A DNA stretch of 64,000 nucleotides. Origin: Syngnathus acus (taxonomy: Eukaryota > Chordata > Actinopteri > Syngnathiformes > Syngnathidae). This document shows, piece by piece, positions 36,572 through 49,379 of the stretch (its first letter is position 1; each line of letters begins with the position of its first letter). The stretch is from contig NC_051106.1 of the NCBI RefSeq assembly GCF_901709675.1, positions 869,501 through 933,500 of the forward strand, given 5' to 3'. The position numbers and the translations under genes were made by a program. The notes beneath the pieces are model-generated. The model had not been told where the DNA came from. It made no database searches and was given only the letters and a program-made list of their open reading frames with translations.

Positions 36572-38042
36572 TACCGTAATTTTCGGACTAAAAGTTGCTC
36601 CGGAATATAGGTCGCATTAGCCATAAAATGCACAATAACGTGAAAAAAAACATATATAAGTCGCTCCGGAGTATAAGTCGCATTTTGGGGGACATTTATT
36701 CGACAAAATCCAACACCAGGAACAGACATGAACGAGCAACAACAGGCTAAACGATAGGTAAACTAACGTAACATAAACACAAACGAAGAGCTGAGAACGG
36801 GCCTGACGTAACATTCAGTTATTAAAAAAAATATTACATAAATAACACGTTTATAAAACCATCTGTGTCACTCCAATTCATTAAATCCATCGATCGTCCT
36901 TTGTCAACAATGGGTGCGCGCCGCTGACGGCGCTTGCACTTCAAAATATTCCACAGGCCCATACAACGATATATAAATTAGATATCAAATAACTATTATA
37001 TAAGCAATATTATCAAACCATCTGTGTCACTCCAAATCATTAAATCCATCGATCAAATTCCTCGTCCTTTGTCAACAACGCCGCGCGTGCGCCCTGACGT
37101 CAGCCTCGTCGTTATTCCACAGATCTAGTATATAACTATATTATAGCGTTAACAAAGTACAAGGAAAGACGTGGGTTTGGTAAACGGCTCTTTATTTAAC
37201 AAAACAAGAGTTCAACAAGCCAACAACTACTGAACTGTAACAATAAAACCATATACAAGTTGCTAAACGAAATAAAATATATCAAATAACTATAACATAA
37301 ATAGTTCACCGCAACACGGCCCCAAGCACCGGCGTTGACTTCCAGGCGTGTGGCGGCGTGGACTTCCATCCCCGGAGGTGGCACTTCCAGCCACGGAGGT
37401 GGAAGAGAGCTCCATAGAAAAGGACCGGGCGTGCGTAAAAGCCATGTCCGAGCCCCATCCACCGTCCCCGGACAGCCACCCGGCCGAGCGCCGGCCGCCG
37501 ACTTCCATCCACGGAGGTGAAAGAGAGCTCCGTAGAGTAGGATCGTGCGTGCATAAAAGCCATGTGCGAGCCCCATCCACCGTCCTCGGACAGCCACCCG
37601 GCCGAGCGCCGGCCCCAGACTTCCATCCACGGAAGTGAAAGAGAGCTCCGTAGAGTAGGACTGGGCGTGCGTCAAAGCCATAATAGTTTTTCAGACCTTC
37701 TGTGTCACTCCAAATCCTTAAATCCTTCAAACTTTTTGTCCTCCGTGTCACTTAGAAACAAAGCCGCTAATGATGCCGGTAGTACGTGGGGCCCTTCGTC
37801 ATCTTCGTCATCCCGTGATCGAATCTTTGTCCTTTATGTAAACAACCGCCGCGCCGCGCTGCTGACGTTACTTGAAATTCAAATTACAGTAATCCCTTGC
37901 TACATCGCGGTTCGTTTATCGCGGTTTCACTTTTTTTTGAAAATTTTTGAAAAAATTTACATATAAGTCACTCCTCAGTATAAGTCGCTCCCCCACCCAA
38001 ACTATGAAAAAAAACGCGACTTATAGTCCGAAAATTACAGTA
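36572..38042. mobile_element. TA-flanked DNA element with TCGGACTATAAG-type ends
   Basis: Starts TA-CCGTAATTTTCGGACT and ends AGTCCGAAAATTACAG-TA, so the ends are inverted repeats flanked by TA. Subterminal ATAAGTCGC words repeat at both sides. No transposase is seen. A second, 5'-lacking copy of the right end is at 48890-49129. The right part contains a nested motif GTAATCCCTTGCTACATCGC resembling another mariner-type MITE end. The superfamily is probably Tc1/mariner from the TA flanks. Confidence 0.75.
37361..37681. repeat. 118-bp tandem repeat, about 2.7 copies
   Basis: Units starting GCCATGT at 37441 and 37559, with the next boundary at 37677, are exactly 118 bp apart. A partial earlier unit is at 37361-37440. 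Each unit carries GCCCCATCCACCGTCC, CGGCCGAGCGCCGGC and GAGAGCTCCGTAGAGTAGGA. The repetition explains the long open frames on both strands. Confidence 0.9.
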
Positions 38043-38114
38043 CGTATTTCCTGTGACAGCATGGGAAATCCTCCGCTGAGCCGTGCCCTAACAATATGAG
38101 AGGGATGCTGGAAG

Positions 38115-38118
<4 letters not shown>

Positions 38119-38169
<51 letters not shown>

Positions 38170-38250
38170 GTGTGTGTGTGCGTGTGCGTGTGCGTGTGCG
38201 TGTGCGCGTGTGTGTGTGCGCGTGTGTGTACGTGTATGTGTGTGTGTGCA
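38119..38250. repeat. (TG)n with CG interspersions
   Basis: Pure TG to about 38164, then TGCG mixtures. Alternating purine-pyrimidine DNA, a potential Z-DNA former. Confidence 0.95.
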
Positions 38251-41200
38251 CGCGTGTGTCAAAGTGCAAGTGTCACCCTGAAGTGTCAGCGGTCTCCAGA
38301 GACACGTTAGGTGGGCAAGAGGGGGAGAAAGCGCAATCATTCCGTCTCTCCAAGGAGTTTCCGTCCATCAGGCCGCATGACATCACCTGGCAAGGCTCAC
38401 TTTTTAGGTACAGCATATCACGGTAGCAGTTGCCAAGGTAACAACTGGCCGATTGACAGGCTAGAGTGGAAATTGAGGCTCACGGACTCCACCCACAAAC
38501 AATTGCTGTGTACGTTAGCAGTGACGGCCGGTTAGCGCGCTCGATTAGCGCGCTTAAAAAGGCAAATCTGAGAGCTACAAAGAGGAAGTAAAGTGGCTAA
38601 TTTGGCATGCTAACTTTTGCATGCTAACTTTGGCATGCTAAGATTGGCATGCTATTTCCCACCGCGGCCCTAAAAGCCAGAGACGTGAACTTTCACACCT
38701 CCAAACAGGAAACGCAAGGACGAACATGAGCGCCAAAACGCGCAGCTCACGTTAGGTCCCAACGCTGGCCATCTTGATAGTCCATGTGAGGGATGAACGT
38801 TATTAAAATGTAAATAAACAGTCGGCAAACTTACACCGGGCTCTTATCTGGGCTGGGAAAATAGATATAAATAAATAAATATTTTTCCCCTCCCCACCGC
38901 TGCACACACGCGCGCACGCATACATACGTACGTGCAACCATATAAGCACACACACAAGTCATCGAAGAAATGCGCCAGAGTGCAACAAGTGCTTGAAAAC
39001 GGAAATGGCAAACACACATACTTGTATCTCTTACTACCGTAAGAATACACGCACGGCAACACAGGTCTTGCTAACATATGTCGAGGGATGCTGATAGACT
39101 GAAGGACAAACACAGTCAAAGAAAACACACACAGCTGAGAGCATATTTGCGCGTGTGCATGAGTGCGTGCGCACGCGTCACCGTAAGCTCGGGCCACTAT
39201 CGGCGCTAAAACGATTACAGCGCACCATTTGTCACGTGAATGGTGGCAACATATAGCTCGACATTTCATTTAGCGCGATGGGGGGCATTGTGTGTGCATT
39301 GTGTCTGCCGTTGACCCACATACATAAGAAGCCCCGAAGGAAGGAAGGAAAAAGAATGACATGGAGAAAGAAAGGGACAGATGTAATTGAAAGAGAACGA
39401 GAAAAGGCAAAGTGCGTGGGTGTGTGCGTGCGTGGGCGCGCATCATCCATCCTTACAGCAGCCAAGCGAAAGCAAAGAAATTTGATTCTGCATGAGCAAC
39501 GCTTGAACGGATTTTGGGCTGCATGAACGAGAATGAGACATTTTGTTGGTTTTGCTCAAATTTGCGCAAGGACATAATTTCATGTGCTCTGGAAGGCTAA
39601 GCTAACACCTCGCTAACTTGGCCGCTGCTTTATTCTTACCAAACCTGACGCTAGCACTAGGGCCAAAGCGCTTCACTCAACTCGTTTTGCGTTTAACCTT
39701 TGCAAAGTTGAGATGGGTGTGTGTGTGTCGACACGTGTTGTTTTGTGCTAAATGTCACCTTAGTCATTTGGAGTTCAAATGTCAGCTCTGCATGCACAAC
39801 TTGAATACATTCAAACTTTTGGGGGAGAGGGTGGGGATTCACAAGGTGGTGTGACAGCAGACGGGATAAGTTGGGACAAATGACATCCGGCAGGTGGACG
39901 GAGGCCAAACGACGCCAAGCCTGGATTGGGACGCTTCCAATCAAAATGGCTGACTTCCTGTTCAATTTTGGCTTTTTGGAGACTTTTTTTTGGACTGCAT
40001 CAAGTTTTGTGCGCACTTGTGTCAGGCTTCATATGTTCTACGTTTGCTAAGGGCGCAAGGGCGGCGGCACAATGGGCGGCGGCGGAAGGGCAGCGGCGCG
40101 AGGGCTGCGCGAGGGCAGCAACGAGAGCAGCGACGGCGGCGGCAGAGGGTTGCGGCGGCGGTGGAGGGTCGCGGCGGCGGCGGATGGTCGCAGTGGCGCT
40201 TCAATCGCGTGGCAATCGTAAACTTGCATTGCGAGTAGTGACACGTTCACTTGGAAGGAAGGAAGGAAACAGGAAGGAGGAAAGCCACGACAAGCCGAGG
40301 ATCCGAGGAAGATGGCCAAGGCTTGTGCATGTGATGATCATTTGCTGTTGCTATGGTTACGGCAGTATGGGCTCACCGGCGAGTAAGTGACGGCCACCTT
40401 CGGGCATGGCGGCCATTGGTCGATGAATCGACACCCGACAGCTCATCAAATTCATTGACCATTGGTGGGGGGGTTGCTTTGTATCCACAATCAGACACTG
40501 GCAAACCCATCAATAAAGCGAGTTGCTGCCCTCGCCGTTTCGAGTTGTGTCAGCGGCAATGTTTCGGGCCTTTGTCTTACTTCTGACACAAAAGAAAATT
40601 TGAAAGCATTTTTGGGAAACAACAAATTTTACGTTTTGCACCCAACAATGCTTGATGCATGACTTGCGCCACATTTTGAAACATCTTGGGGTTTCTAGAA
40701 ATGATGAGGCCCAAACACCCAAAGTCAAATGTTGCCAACTTTTGCCCGTCGTGATCTAAAAGGCCGGCGTGCCATGAAAAAAGTGCAAGAGTGTCCAACT
40801 AAGCACTTAGTCAGGTCGTAGTCGAGCGCCACCCAAAGTTCGCCAATGAAGGCCGCGCTATCCGGATGCTAACATTCTTTCTGAGTCAGATTTCAAGTTG
40901 GCACCATAAACATCCTGATTTTCACATCGCAAATCTGAGAAAAAACAGAAAGCGCATGAGAAAGCGTCCTTGTTTGGAATTCTTTTGCTCCTCCCCCATC
41001 TTGTTTTGTTGCTGACGACTCAACAGTGCACAATTGGCTTGGACATTGGGCGAGAGGTGTAAGCAGCCATGCAGCCGCCGCGATGCTGCGCCAGCCACAC
41101 ACATCGTGTCGGCACACAGCGGCGGGCAGCGTGTCACGCTAGCTGTTGGACCCGCCTCACCAATCGTCTTAGCTGAATTCATGGTCAGCCACACGCGCAA

Positions 41201-42039
41201 ACATTCGCACACGCAATCAGCAGTCATGTGCTAGCACTGGCGCACACTCGCACGCAATTGCGTCATCGTTATTTCATGGAGGTGCAACGATTGCTCGCTT
41301 CGCTTCATCGACGACGACCGGATGAGTAATCGACGACTATTTGAATGATTGGAGAATTTCTTTGTTGCTCTTTGCAATTTCAGCCTCCCGAGCCTGAACA
41401 TACAACATTCACAGATTTCTCCATTCTTGCGAAAAGTGGACAGATTATTTGGGTTTTGTTTTTCAAAAGTAGACTCTTTTGCTGACATCAACTTATGTTT
41501 CGCACTCTCAATTGGAAATAATGTCCTGTTGATGATTAGAACCCTGGAAATTAACATTTTCGCGGGGGGGGGGTTATCCCATTCATCACTTGAAAACAGA
41601 ACAGATAGTTAAATCGATAAAAATAATCGTTAGTCGCTGCTCTGCGCTGAAGCTACGACTAGGACTGCAAATCCGACTTTTTTCATTGGCAATATTTATA
41701 TTTATGTACATGTTTTTTTGATGTTACACATATCTTCTTATGCTTGACCCCTATTTTTTTTTATTTTTGATACCTGAAAGGAAGTGCTTCAATCTGATTG
41801 TGGCAATAAAAGTGCAATTGCTGGATCAGGCTGAAGAAAGCATCACAATAACTGCCCCAACAGTAAGACGTCATCATCATCAAACGAGCATGTGAGCAAC
41901 AAGTAACAACTTGAGTTAGAGGGGAGGGGTTAGGAAAGACTCAATTCGTCTTATTCATGAATTAACCTAAAAGGCCACGAAAGTCAACACATGTGTCACA
42001 TTCAACCAGAACAACAACAGCTTCTGAAGACGAATGAGT

Positions 42040-42880
42040 GACGTTCGAGCGCGCTCACATAATCTCCTCTCAGGTGACTTCGCGTGCATGCGCTGCTATA
42101 AAACTTCATGCGGATGCAAGCATTGCCGAGCAGGCGCGTGTACGCGGGCCTGTTGCTCAGCCAGCACGCGCACGCGTACGCTGCCAACACACGCGTGCGC
42201 GCGCGCGGCGACGGCCACGGGGGCACGCGCGCAAATAGTCACACGCATGCTCACGCATCGCTTGCTTTACCGTTGTGTGCGCGCGTGCTCGTGCTGGGTG
42301 CTGGTCTTGGTGGGCGCCATGTTCCCGGTGGTTGTAGTCGCGGGGTGGGGGCTTGGGTTTCGCGAGGTGAGGCGGGGGGGGGGCGCCTGGATCAAGCTTC
42401 TCCTCTCAGACGTCGGCAGCAGCGCCAATGCGTCACGGCGGCGGCCGTGCGAGACAAAGCCATGTCCCCGTGCACGCGCGTGCTCGTAAAGGGGCGTTCG
42501 GCGGGCTGCATGCCGAGCGCGGCGTGGGGGTCCCCCGCCAAGCGCTTCCGACGTCCGCGCGCTTCGTCAATCCCAGCCGCGGCGGAGCTCCGAGCCTGCC
42601 ACGATTTCTCCCAAGCGCAGAATCGGGACGACAAGACAAATCAAGAAAAAACACGACTCCCCCACCCTCCCCCCCAAAAAAGAAAAACAAGTGGACGACA
42701 CGCCGATGGGCAGTCGGGGAGCGGCGTGTCCCCCTCCCCTCCAACTCGTCTTCCCGCTGGCGGCGTTTTCTCTCCCGCCCGCCTGCGTGCCGCAGACACG
42801 CCGCTCGCCTCGTGCGTGTGCGCGCCTAAATGCATGCGATAGCATGCGTGGAAGCACGCTCGCGCGCGTGCGTTTTGTTT
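42040..42880. promoter_or_regulatory. CpG-rich block, possible CpG island
   Basis: High density of CG and alternating CGCG/GCGC words, well above the flanks, about 2 kb downstream (gene sense) of the proposed NPAS3 first coding exon. It could be an intragenic CpG island or alternative promoter. No exon was identified, and frames here are composition-driven. Confidence 0.35.
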
Positions 42881-43895
42881 AATTCCCCGCGTGGCGTCTT
42901 ACAGGTTGCATCCAATGTCAGCACAATGTGGGGGCGCATTGGAGGTGGGGGGTCTTTAGGATAACTCGCTTGTAAATTTCACATGCACTCGCACGAAGTT
43001 TCCGCTCGCTATTTATTGAACCTGTTGCTGAGCTGAAATGCAAAAGAAGGGAAAAGTGGAAACATGGGGCGGGCTAATAGTTTGGAGCAAAAGCATTAGC
43101 ACTGCTGAAAAGAGCGCCCTTGCATATTCTGAAATAATCTAAAAGCGACGATGTTCCGTGGCAGGAGGTCAACGTGTGCAGACACCGAATCGTCGTCAGT
43201 TAGGAAAATTGCACAGCGCGGGCCACTTCTCAAATGAACACAGAGCAATGGAAAGGAAACACTTCATCTCATTCTGTTAGTGTACCGTAGCTTAGTGTGA
43301 TGAGGAGCCTTTCACTGGCTCGCTCCATGACGACCTCTCAAGGTCAAAGGAACCTTAGGTGGCAAGGCGCCAAGCAGGCCGCGGGAGGAACACAAAAAAA
43401 TGAAGCCGACTAAAGTTGACCAAAATGTTGACCAAAAAAAAAAGCTTCCCGAATCATTCGTCAAATTAAACACTTTTTGAATTGGATTGGGCCAACGTTA
43501 ATGACGTCTTTGCGGTTCAACTAAGCAAACAACTGAATAAACTCGGGCTGCAACTTTTTAATAAGCCATTAGGTAACTATCTTTTTCAATTCATCGATGA
43601 ATCTGAAAATTGGCATAAATGTCCGTCATTATTTTCCAAACTCAAAGCTGATGATTGCAAACATCTCACGGGCAGAAAAATGATAGTGGATGATGACACG
43701 GTCAACGGCCGCACCCCCGCTAGCCAGGATTTGCACTCATTTGCTTCAAAACCGCCCAAACAAAACATGGGGATAACGTGGCTGGGGCGCTATCTTGTGG
43801 CGTCTCATTGCCAAACAACTATGTTAAAGTGAGGGGAGGTGCTTCATTTACTGTCTGCAGCCTGACATTTTCTCATATCCACACCAAGTTTTTAG

Positions 43896-43911
43896 TGAGA
43901 GAGAGAGAGAC

Positions 43912-43944
<33 letters not shown>

Positions 43945-43946
43945 GA

Positions 43947-43993
<47 letters not shown>

Positions 43994-43995
43994 GA
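43896..43995. repeat. (GA)n/(GACA)n microsatellite
   Basis: GAGA changing to GACA tetranucleotides for about 100 bp. Confidence 0.95.
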
Positions 43996-44851
43996 GCAGG
44001 AGAGATTTCCAAAGCAGCCTTTGTATGTCCACATCACGGGCCAGGTTGGTAGGCCCACAGGGGGCGCTCGACTAGGTTGCCACCGTGCTGTGTTCCCGCC
44101 GCTTTGGCATCAAGGAGCAAATCCGCCCCGATCGGCCGCATTTAAATAACGTTAGCGCCCACCGGCGGTCTCGTTGGGGGTGTCCGCCACTGCTCAATGT
44201 CTCCCCACCCCAGAGCTGTTGCACTTCAGAGAGCCACTTGTCTCGGAAATACCTGAACGAGAGTGTGAGAGCATGCGTGGGTATTTGTCATCCCTCCCCC
44301 CCACAGTGTGCGATGATTAGAAAAAACAACAACCCACTGCGCGGGACCAGCAAGCAATCATTCACTGTGCAAGCGCAGGCAGAAGAGGAAAGAAATGTTG
44401 TAGAAGGAAGCTTGGAAGGAGCTGACGGGAGGTGCTGCTGCTGTGCGGTGCACCTGCAGCGTCCTGCCAGGGCGGAGTGACGAGCAAAACCAGTCAAGTG
44501 CAACAAAAAGCTAAAAGAGGAGCGGCCGCTTTCAGAAACTACCAAAAAATGCTGGCGGCGACCCGGAGAGGGCCCAAAATGAACTTTTCCGCCGCAAAGC
44601 CGTACGACGACCTGTCTTGTCCACTGGAACGGCGCTCCCATTCCAAAGACCTTGCTGACACTCCCACCCCCTTCAATCAACAACCATGCACTTGCCTCGA
44701 ACCGTTTGCAAAGCGGCGAGTGGAGCCCAAAAGTGCTTGCACAGGTGCGCCGCAACTTGAGTTCTGCGAGCGCTCGGCAGTTCGGCAAGCAGCGTCGCGG
44801 CCTTAATTTCTGAAAGAGCCACAGGTCACCTGCAGCCAGTTGCCCGCCTAC

Positions 44852-45006
44852 CTTTGCTGGTAGCCCGGCAGTCCCTGCACGCTCTGCGAGCTTCCGTTGG
44901 TTGCCCCCGGCACCGGCATGCGCCCCACCGGGGCTCCGTCGCCACCCCCGGCGGCACCAGCCGATGCCGTCACCTGCACACTGAAGTCTGGGAAGATCCG
45001 GATCAT
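44852..45006 (-). CDS. npas3: NPAS3, probable first coding exon
   Basis: An ATG complementary to 45004-45006 in a good Kozak context (GGCACCATGA) begins MIRIFPDFSVQVTASAG. The frame runs 51 codons plus two bases to GLPGYQQ and AG, then a GTAGGC donor. Those two bases join with the first base of the bHLH exon to give Arg, continuing [16 protein letters not shown], so the phase fits exactly. The segment is Gly/Ala/Pro-rich and likely disordered. Assignment rests on strand, order, phase and the YQ-x-LQALRK join seen in NPAS3. I did not recognise the exon by itself, and upstream in-frame sequence could extend it. Confidence 0.7.
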
Positions 45007-46983
45007 GGTGCCGCCTTGGAACAAGGGGCGAGCAAGCACACAACCGCCTCCGCTTCTCTCGATCTTCTTCTTCTTCAAAGTTCTGACGGAGCTGTGAAAG
45101 TCCGGATCATGGTCACGGTCCCAGAACAAGCAATGAAGAAGATAAAACTGCCTCAGAGAATGAAGGAGTGACAAATGATGACCAAAGGACTACATATGTT
45201 CCTTTTCTTCTTATTCGGAGTTGTTGTTGCTGTAGTTGTGGTCGTCTCGTGGTCCGGCCCGCGTCTGTATTTACATGCCGACGGAAACAACTGGTGTGCG
45301 GCCATCCTCCCTGCCGAGTGGCCGCCGGTCCGTCCGCAAGCTGCGAGCGGCGCCAATACGCGGGAGCTCTGCAGCGCGACTATACGTCGATGTTGTGCAC
45401 GCCCGCGCGCGTTCATGTGCGCGTATGTGTGACGGAATGTCGTCGTGCGCGCGCGCTCAGAGAGAGCCAGTGATTACGCTGCTGGTTCACGTGCGGCCAA
45501 GATTGACTTGAACCTTTAGTCTAATTTTGATGCTTTTTTGGAGCCGCTTCCTGCCACTTGCCACTTTGTGAAAGTCATGTGGCGAGCATTTCACAGGTGA
45601 CTGACGCAGCACGTAAACCACGTGACGTATGGAAGTTGTGGAACATACAAGTGTGTGTACTTTAAACCGTTTCTCTGAACTATAGTGCAGTCGACAGATG
45701 GGGGGCGGCACAAAACGAGGGGCGTAACTTGAAATAAGCGACACCTTTGCGGCTTTTGAAGTTTGCCCTCAGATGCAGACGACTCGACTCGGTGGAGGCG
45801 CGTTGTGCTTTGCTGGCAAAAATGCCCTAGTCCGATTCCTGGTGCTTCTGCGCAAAGTCAACATGTGACAAACACTAAACGGCGGATTCCAAAACGGCAT
45901 GAAACAAATTGAAGCGGCAGCCAAGAGTCGAGCGCTAGCATTCACACACGTTGATGAACACACCGCGCAATCATGACCCCGCCCCGCCCCCAAATTAAAT
46001 TTATGCCAATGACGTCGCTGCAATCGCCGGCAAGCGGACAATGAAGATGTCCAAAGGCGTTACCGTGACGACGAGGACGAGCGGGAGGGGCGTCACATTG
46101 AATCAAGCGCCGCCTTAATATTTGATGAGCATTTGGCCGCTCGGACGCTTGATGGATGAGGTCGGCGGGCTGGGGGTCAAAGTTGTGAGCGGAGCCCGGC
46201 CCGGCTCGCTTTCCCGCCGCCGTAATGAAAGCCCGGACGTGGGAGCGACGCCTGCGCGACCGCAAGTGATGAATGAACTGCTCGCGACAATTACGCACGG
46301 AGCCGGGTGACGCGTGCACACGCACGCAAGCTCGCTCGCATATCTTTGGTGCTCATGCAAATGATTGATAATGGACTCAACTCATGTCGTTGTCTCTGTC
46401 ATAGTCCCACAGGCACACAGACTCACGATTCCTCAACTATTGACACACCCTTCAAAATGCTGCGTTCTAAGCAACCCAATTGGGGGTCAAAATTAGAACC
46501 AACTTCTAGGGTTGTTTTGCATCAAACAACCCAGTTTTTGATATCGAAGAACCCAACAAGTTGGGTTTTGTGGGACCCAACTCCCTGGGCCGCTCCGATT
46601 TTTAAACCAGCACTGTACACACACACGCACACACAGAGACCCACTTTGACACATTTGCCGTGACATACACACTCACACGTTCAATTTGCAAGTGATTGAT
46701 AATAGACATCAATTTATGTCTGTCTCTGTCTCTCGCTCTTTGTAGCGCGCGGGCGCACACACGTGCGTGTGTTCACAGGCTCTCTCAGTCGCGCATAGGC
46801 GGCATGGTGATTGATGGCGCCGTCACAGTGTTGCTCGGACGGCGCCGTCATCTTCATTTTGCGTTTTTTTGGCCTTTCGGACGCCGCGCTGCACCTCGCT
46901 GTCTTTGCATCAAATTGTTTTTTAAATGTCTTCAGATGGCTGTTGCAAACATTCAATCATTCCGCTCGCACCAATTAATTACA
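45007..46983. promoter_or_regulatory. Upstream region of NPAS3, probable promoter area
   Basis: Lies 5' of the proposed first coding exon and between the two genes. CpG-rich at 45,240-45,480 and 46,040-46,330. The latter also has TAATGAAAG, GTGATGAATGAAC and ACAATTACG words. A degenerate repeat with AACCCAA/TTGGGTT palindromic words is at 46,470-46,600. Core promoter elements could not be placed. Confidence 0.35.
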
Positions 46984-46991
46984 GTCATGAC

Positions 46992-48108
46992 CAGGGGTCC
47001 CCAAACTTTTTCCTGTGAGGGCCACATAACCTTTCCCTTCTCTGATGGGGGGCCGGTGTCAGTTTGTAACAGAAAAAGTGTGACGATCGTAGGGGAGCTT
47101 AAACAATTTATTGTTTTCCAGAAAGCCACATATAACCAAATAACGGTTATTTAATAACCCTTTCCAGGTTCTTTACAGAAAAAAAGTCAGGAAACAAATA
47201 ATAACACTATTAATGAAATAAATAATAACTAAATAACCCTCTCTGAGTTCTTCACAGAAAAAACAGGAAATAAATAATAACTAAATAACTCTCTCTGGGT
47301 TCCTCATAGAAAAAAAAGCCATGGAACATTAACTTTCTGTTGTGCCATGCACAATCTTAACAGATAAAAGTTCAGCTCAGTTGTCAGAGCAGAATCTCTC
47401 TGACACATATGAGCAGTCTCTTAAAGTTCTTGTGTTCCTTCCTTATAATCCTTTTGTAGGTTCCAGTAGGCTTGTAGACACCGCTGTCTTTTTTGTTAAA
47501 GTTTGCTAGTGCGTCATAGTCTGGAGTAAAATTTGTTGTGGCAATTCTTAGGCGAGATCCGAGGTGTTGGTCCGTTTACCTCGATCTGTGACGGTTTGAT
47601 GTTGACGTTCATGTGGCTGAACGTCACGTCGCGTACGTCGAGCCAAATTGGCCACTCTCTTTTAAACGCTCGGCACTGTGTCCACCTTGCTTTTCCTTGG
47701 GCGACTCATTTTAATGGAAGGATTCCAGGGGAAGGTTTGTGGGTGGCTTTAGCGCAAAACTGCATCTGAAAGCTCAGCGCGCGAATTACAAGAATGCTGT
47801 CGTCACAGCCCACGCTCTAAATTCGGGACTGATACAAATAGAGCGCGAGTGCGCCATGTCCGTACTACTGAGTACGTACAGTGTACGTCGTACACGCACT
47901 TGTGAGTGTGCACCGAGCTTTCTGACACGGCTTCCGGTAGTAAATGCGCAGGCGAGCGCTTCCCCATCTACTGGGGAAACGCAGTCATTGCAGGCAAAAT
48001 GACCAAAAAAAAAAAGTTTAATAATACAATTTGTTCAGGGTTGGCGGGCCGGATTAAACGGTCCCGTGGGCCGTATCCGGCCCGCGGGCCGTAGTTTGGT
48101 GACCCCTG
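46992..48108. mobile_element. hAT-type non-autonomous element
   Basis: The left end CAGGGGTCCCCAAACTTT and right end AGTTTGGTGACCCCTG are inverted. They are flanked by a perfect 8-bp duplication GTCATGAC (46984-46991 and 48109-48116). The subterminal GGGCCGG and CGGGCCG words are typical of Charlie-like hAT termini. The 1117-bp body has no recognised transposase. Confidence 0.93.
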
Positions 48109-48116
48109 GTCATGAC

Positions 48117-48889
48117 GATGCGTCGGAGGGCCAGACAACGGCCGTCCCTCGCGCAAACGTAGTTGACTGATGTTGTTTTTCCCAGACGCAACGACAGTGT
48201 GAATGACACTTGCCTCCGAGTGCTCCAAAAGCACGTGCAGAGAACATGAACTCTGACCTTCTGTCCAGCTGAGTTGGCAGCCTGTCGGTGCGCCGCAGGC
48301 CAGGACGAAGTCCACTTGTCCGTGGCATCAGCTGGCAAGGCAAATGCTTGAGCACGAGTTGAAAAATAAAACAAAGGCAGATGTGTGATTCCGTTTGCTG
48401 AGGAGCATCATTTGTAAACATTTGCGCTAAAGGTAAAACTAAGGCTAACGACTAATATTAACATATGTATGTGAGACAAGATCCGTCTGTCCTTCCTTCC
48501 TTCAATCTACTTGATCTTCTCCCTCTGTATCTGTCCATCCATCTACCAGTCGTCTGTCTGTCTGCCCCTCTGTCCGTCCACCATTGTGTCTGTCAGTCGG
48601 TCCGTCCGTCTTCGTCAATGTTGGCAGGCGACTCGCACAAGGATCCTTTAGCAGACAGCTAACATTAGCGCACACAAGTGAGCCACTCATATAGCCCAGT
48701 GCTAGCAAGTATTTAACATGGGCAAATATTAGCCACCTTAGCTCACATGACCGAAGCGCAGGAAAGAGCTCGCATTTCAAGCAGCTAATATTTGCAGACA
48801 TGAGCAAACAGCCAAAAATGAGCGCATAAGAGAGAACCTCAGCACACAGCTGACTTTACTACACCAAATGTTAGCAAGTAGCGTCTAGT
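48117..48889. other. Intergenic DNA, no gene seen
   Basis: Contains a degenerate CTGTCCGTC-type repeat (48485-48610). Nothing else recognised. Confidence 0.5.
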
Positions 48890-49129
48890 AGCGTGATCAA
48901 TCTTTGTCCTTTATGTAAACAACCGCCACGCCGCGTTGCGCTGCTGACGTCACTTGAAATTCAAATTACAGTAATCCCTTGCTACATCGCGGTTCGTTTA
49001 TCGCGGTTTCACCTTTTTTTGGGGGGGAAAGGTTTTGAAAAAAAACATATAAGTCGCTCCTTATTATAAGTCGCCCCCCCACCCAAACTATGAAAAAAAC
49101 CGCGACTTATAGTCCGAAAATTACGGTAG
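48890..49129. mobile_element. Fragment of the 36572-38042 element family
   Basis: Matches 37803-38041 along its length, including TTTGTCCTTTATGTAAACAA, GTAATCCCTTGCTACATCGC and the terminal CGACTTATAGTCCGAAAATT. The left part of the element is missing. Confidence 0.9.
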
Positions 49130-49379
49130 ATGATAACGGTGTTTGGAAAGGCTTGCTTATGTGTGAGGGCAATGTGCTCATTGGACTTCCAGAATGCTGA
49201 AGGATAAGCTGAAGCAAGTCACATACATGTTTGAGACAGGAAATGGAGGTTGGAAAATGATCCCGCCCCTGAGGGAAAAACCCTCACTTCCTATTTGAAA
49301 CCACCTGTGACAACTGCTCGTGTGATCATTTGTGTATCAATGAAGCTAATTGTGTCATGTTTTTTTTTTAGGCCATCAC

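Larger units (their letters stand above)
38043..44851. other. NPAS3 first intron, no gene seen
   Basis: Intron between the proposed first coding exon and the bHLH exon. It contains a TG/CG microsatellite (38119-38250), four GCATGCTAA-type tandem words (38600-38656), CGG-rich DNA (40060-40190), a possible decayed hAT-like repeat (41278-41640, ends with GGTGCAACGATT- and ATAATCGTTAGTCG-like sequence) and a strongly CpG-rich block (42040-42880). No conserved frame was recognised. Confidence 0.45.

Noticed and set aside
42108-42842. 244-codon open frame in GC-rich DNA
   Set aside because: Composition-driven (few stops in CpG-rich DNA), Arg/Ala-rich, with no recognisable domain and overlapping equally long frames on both strands.
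43903-43995. CRISPR-like array
   Set aside because: Simple GACA tetranucleotide repeat without spacers, in a vertebrate genome.
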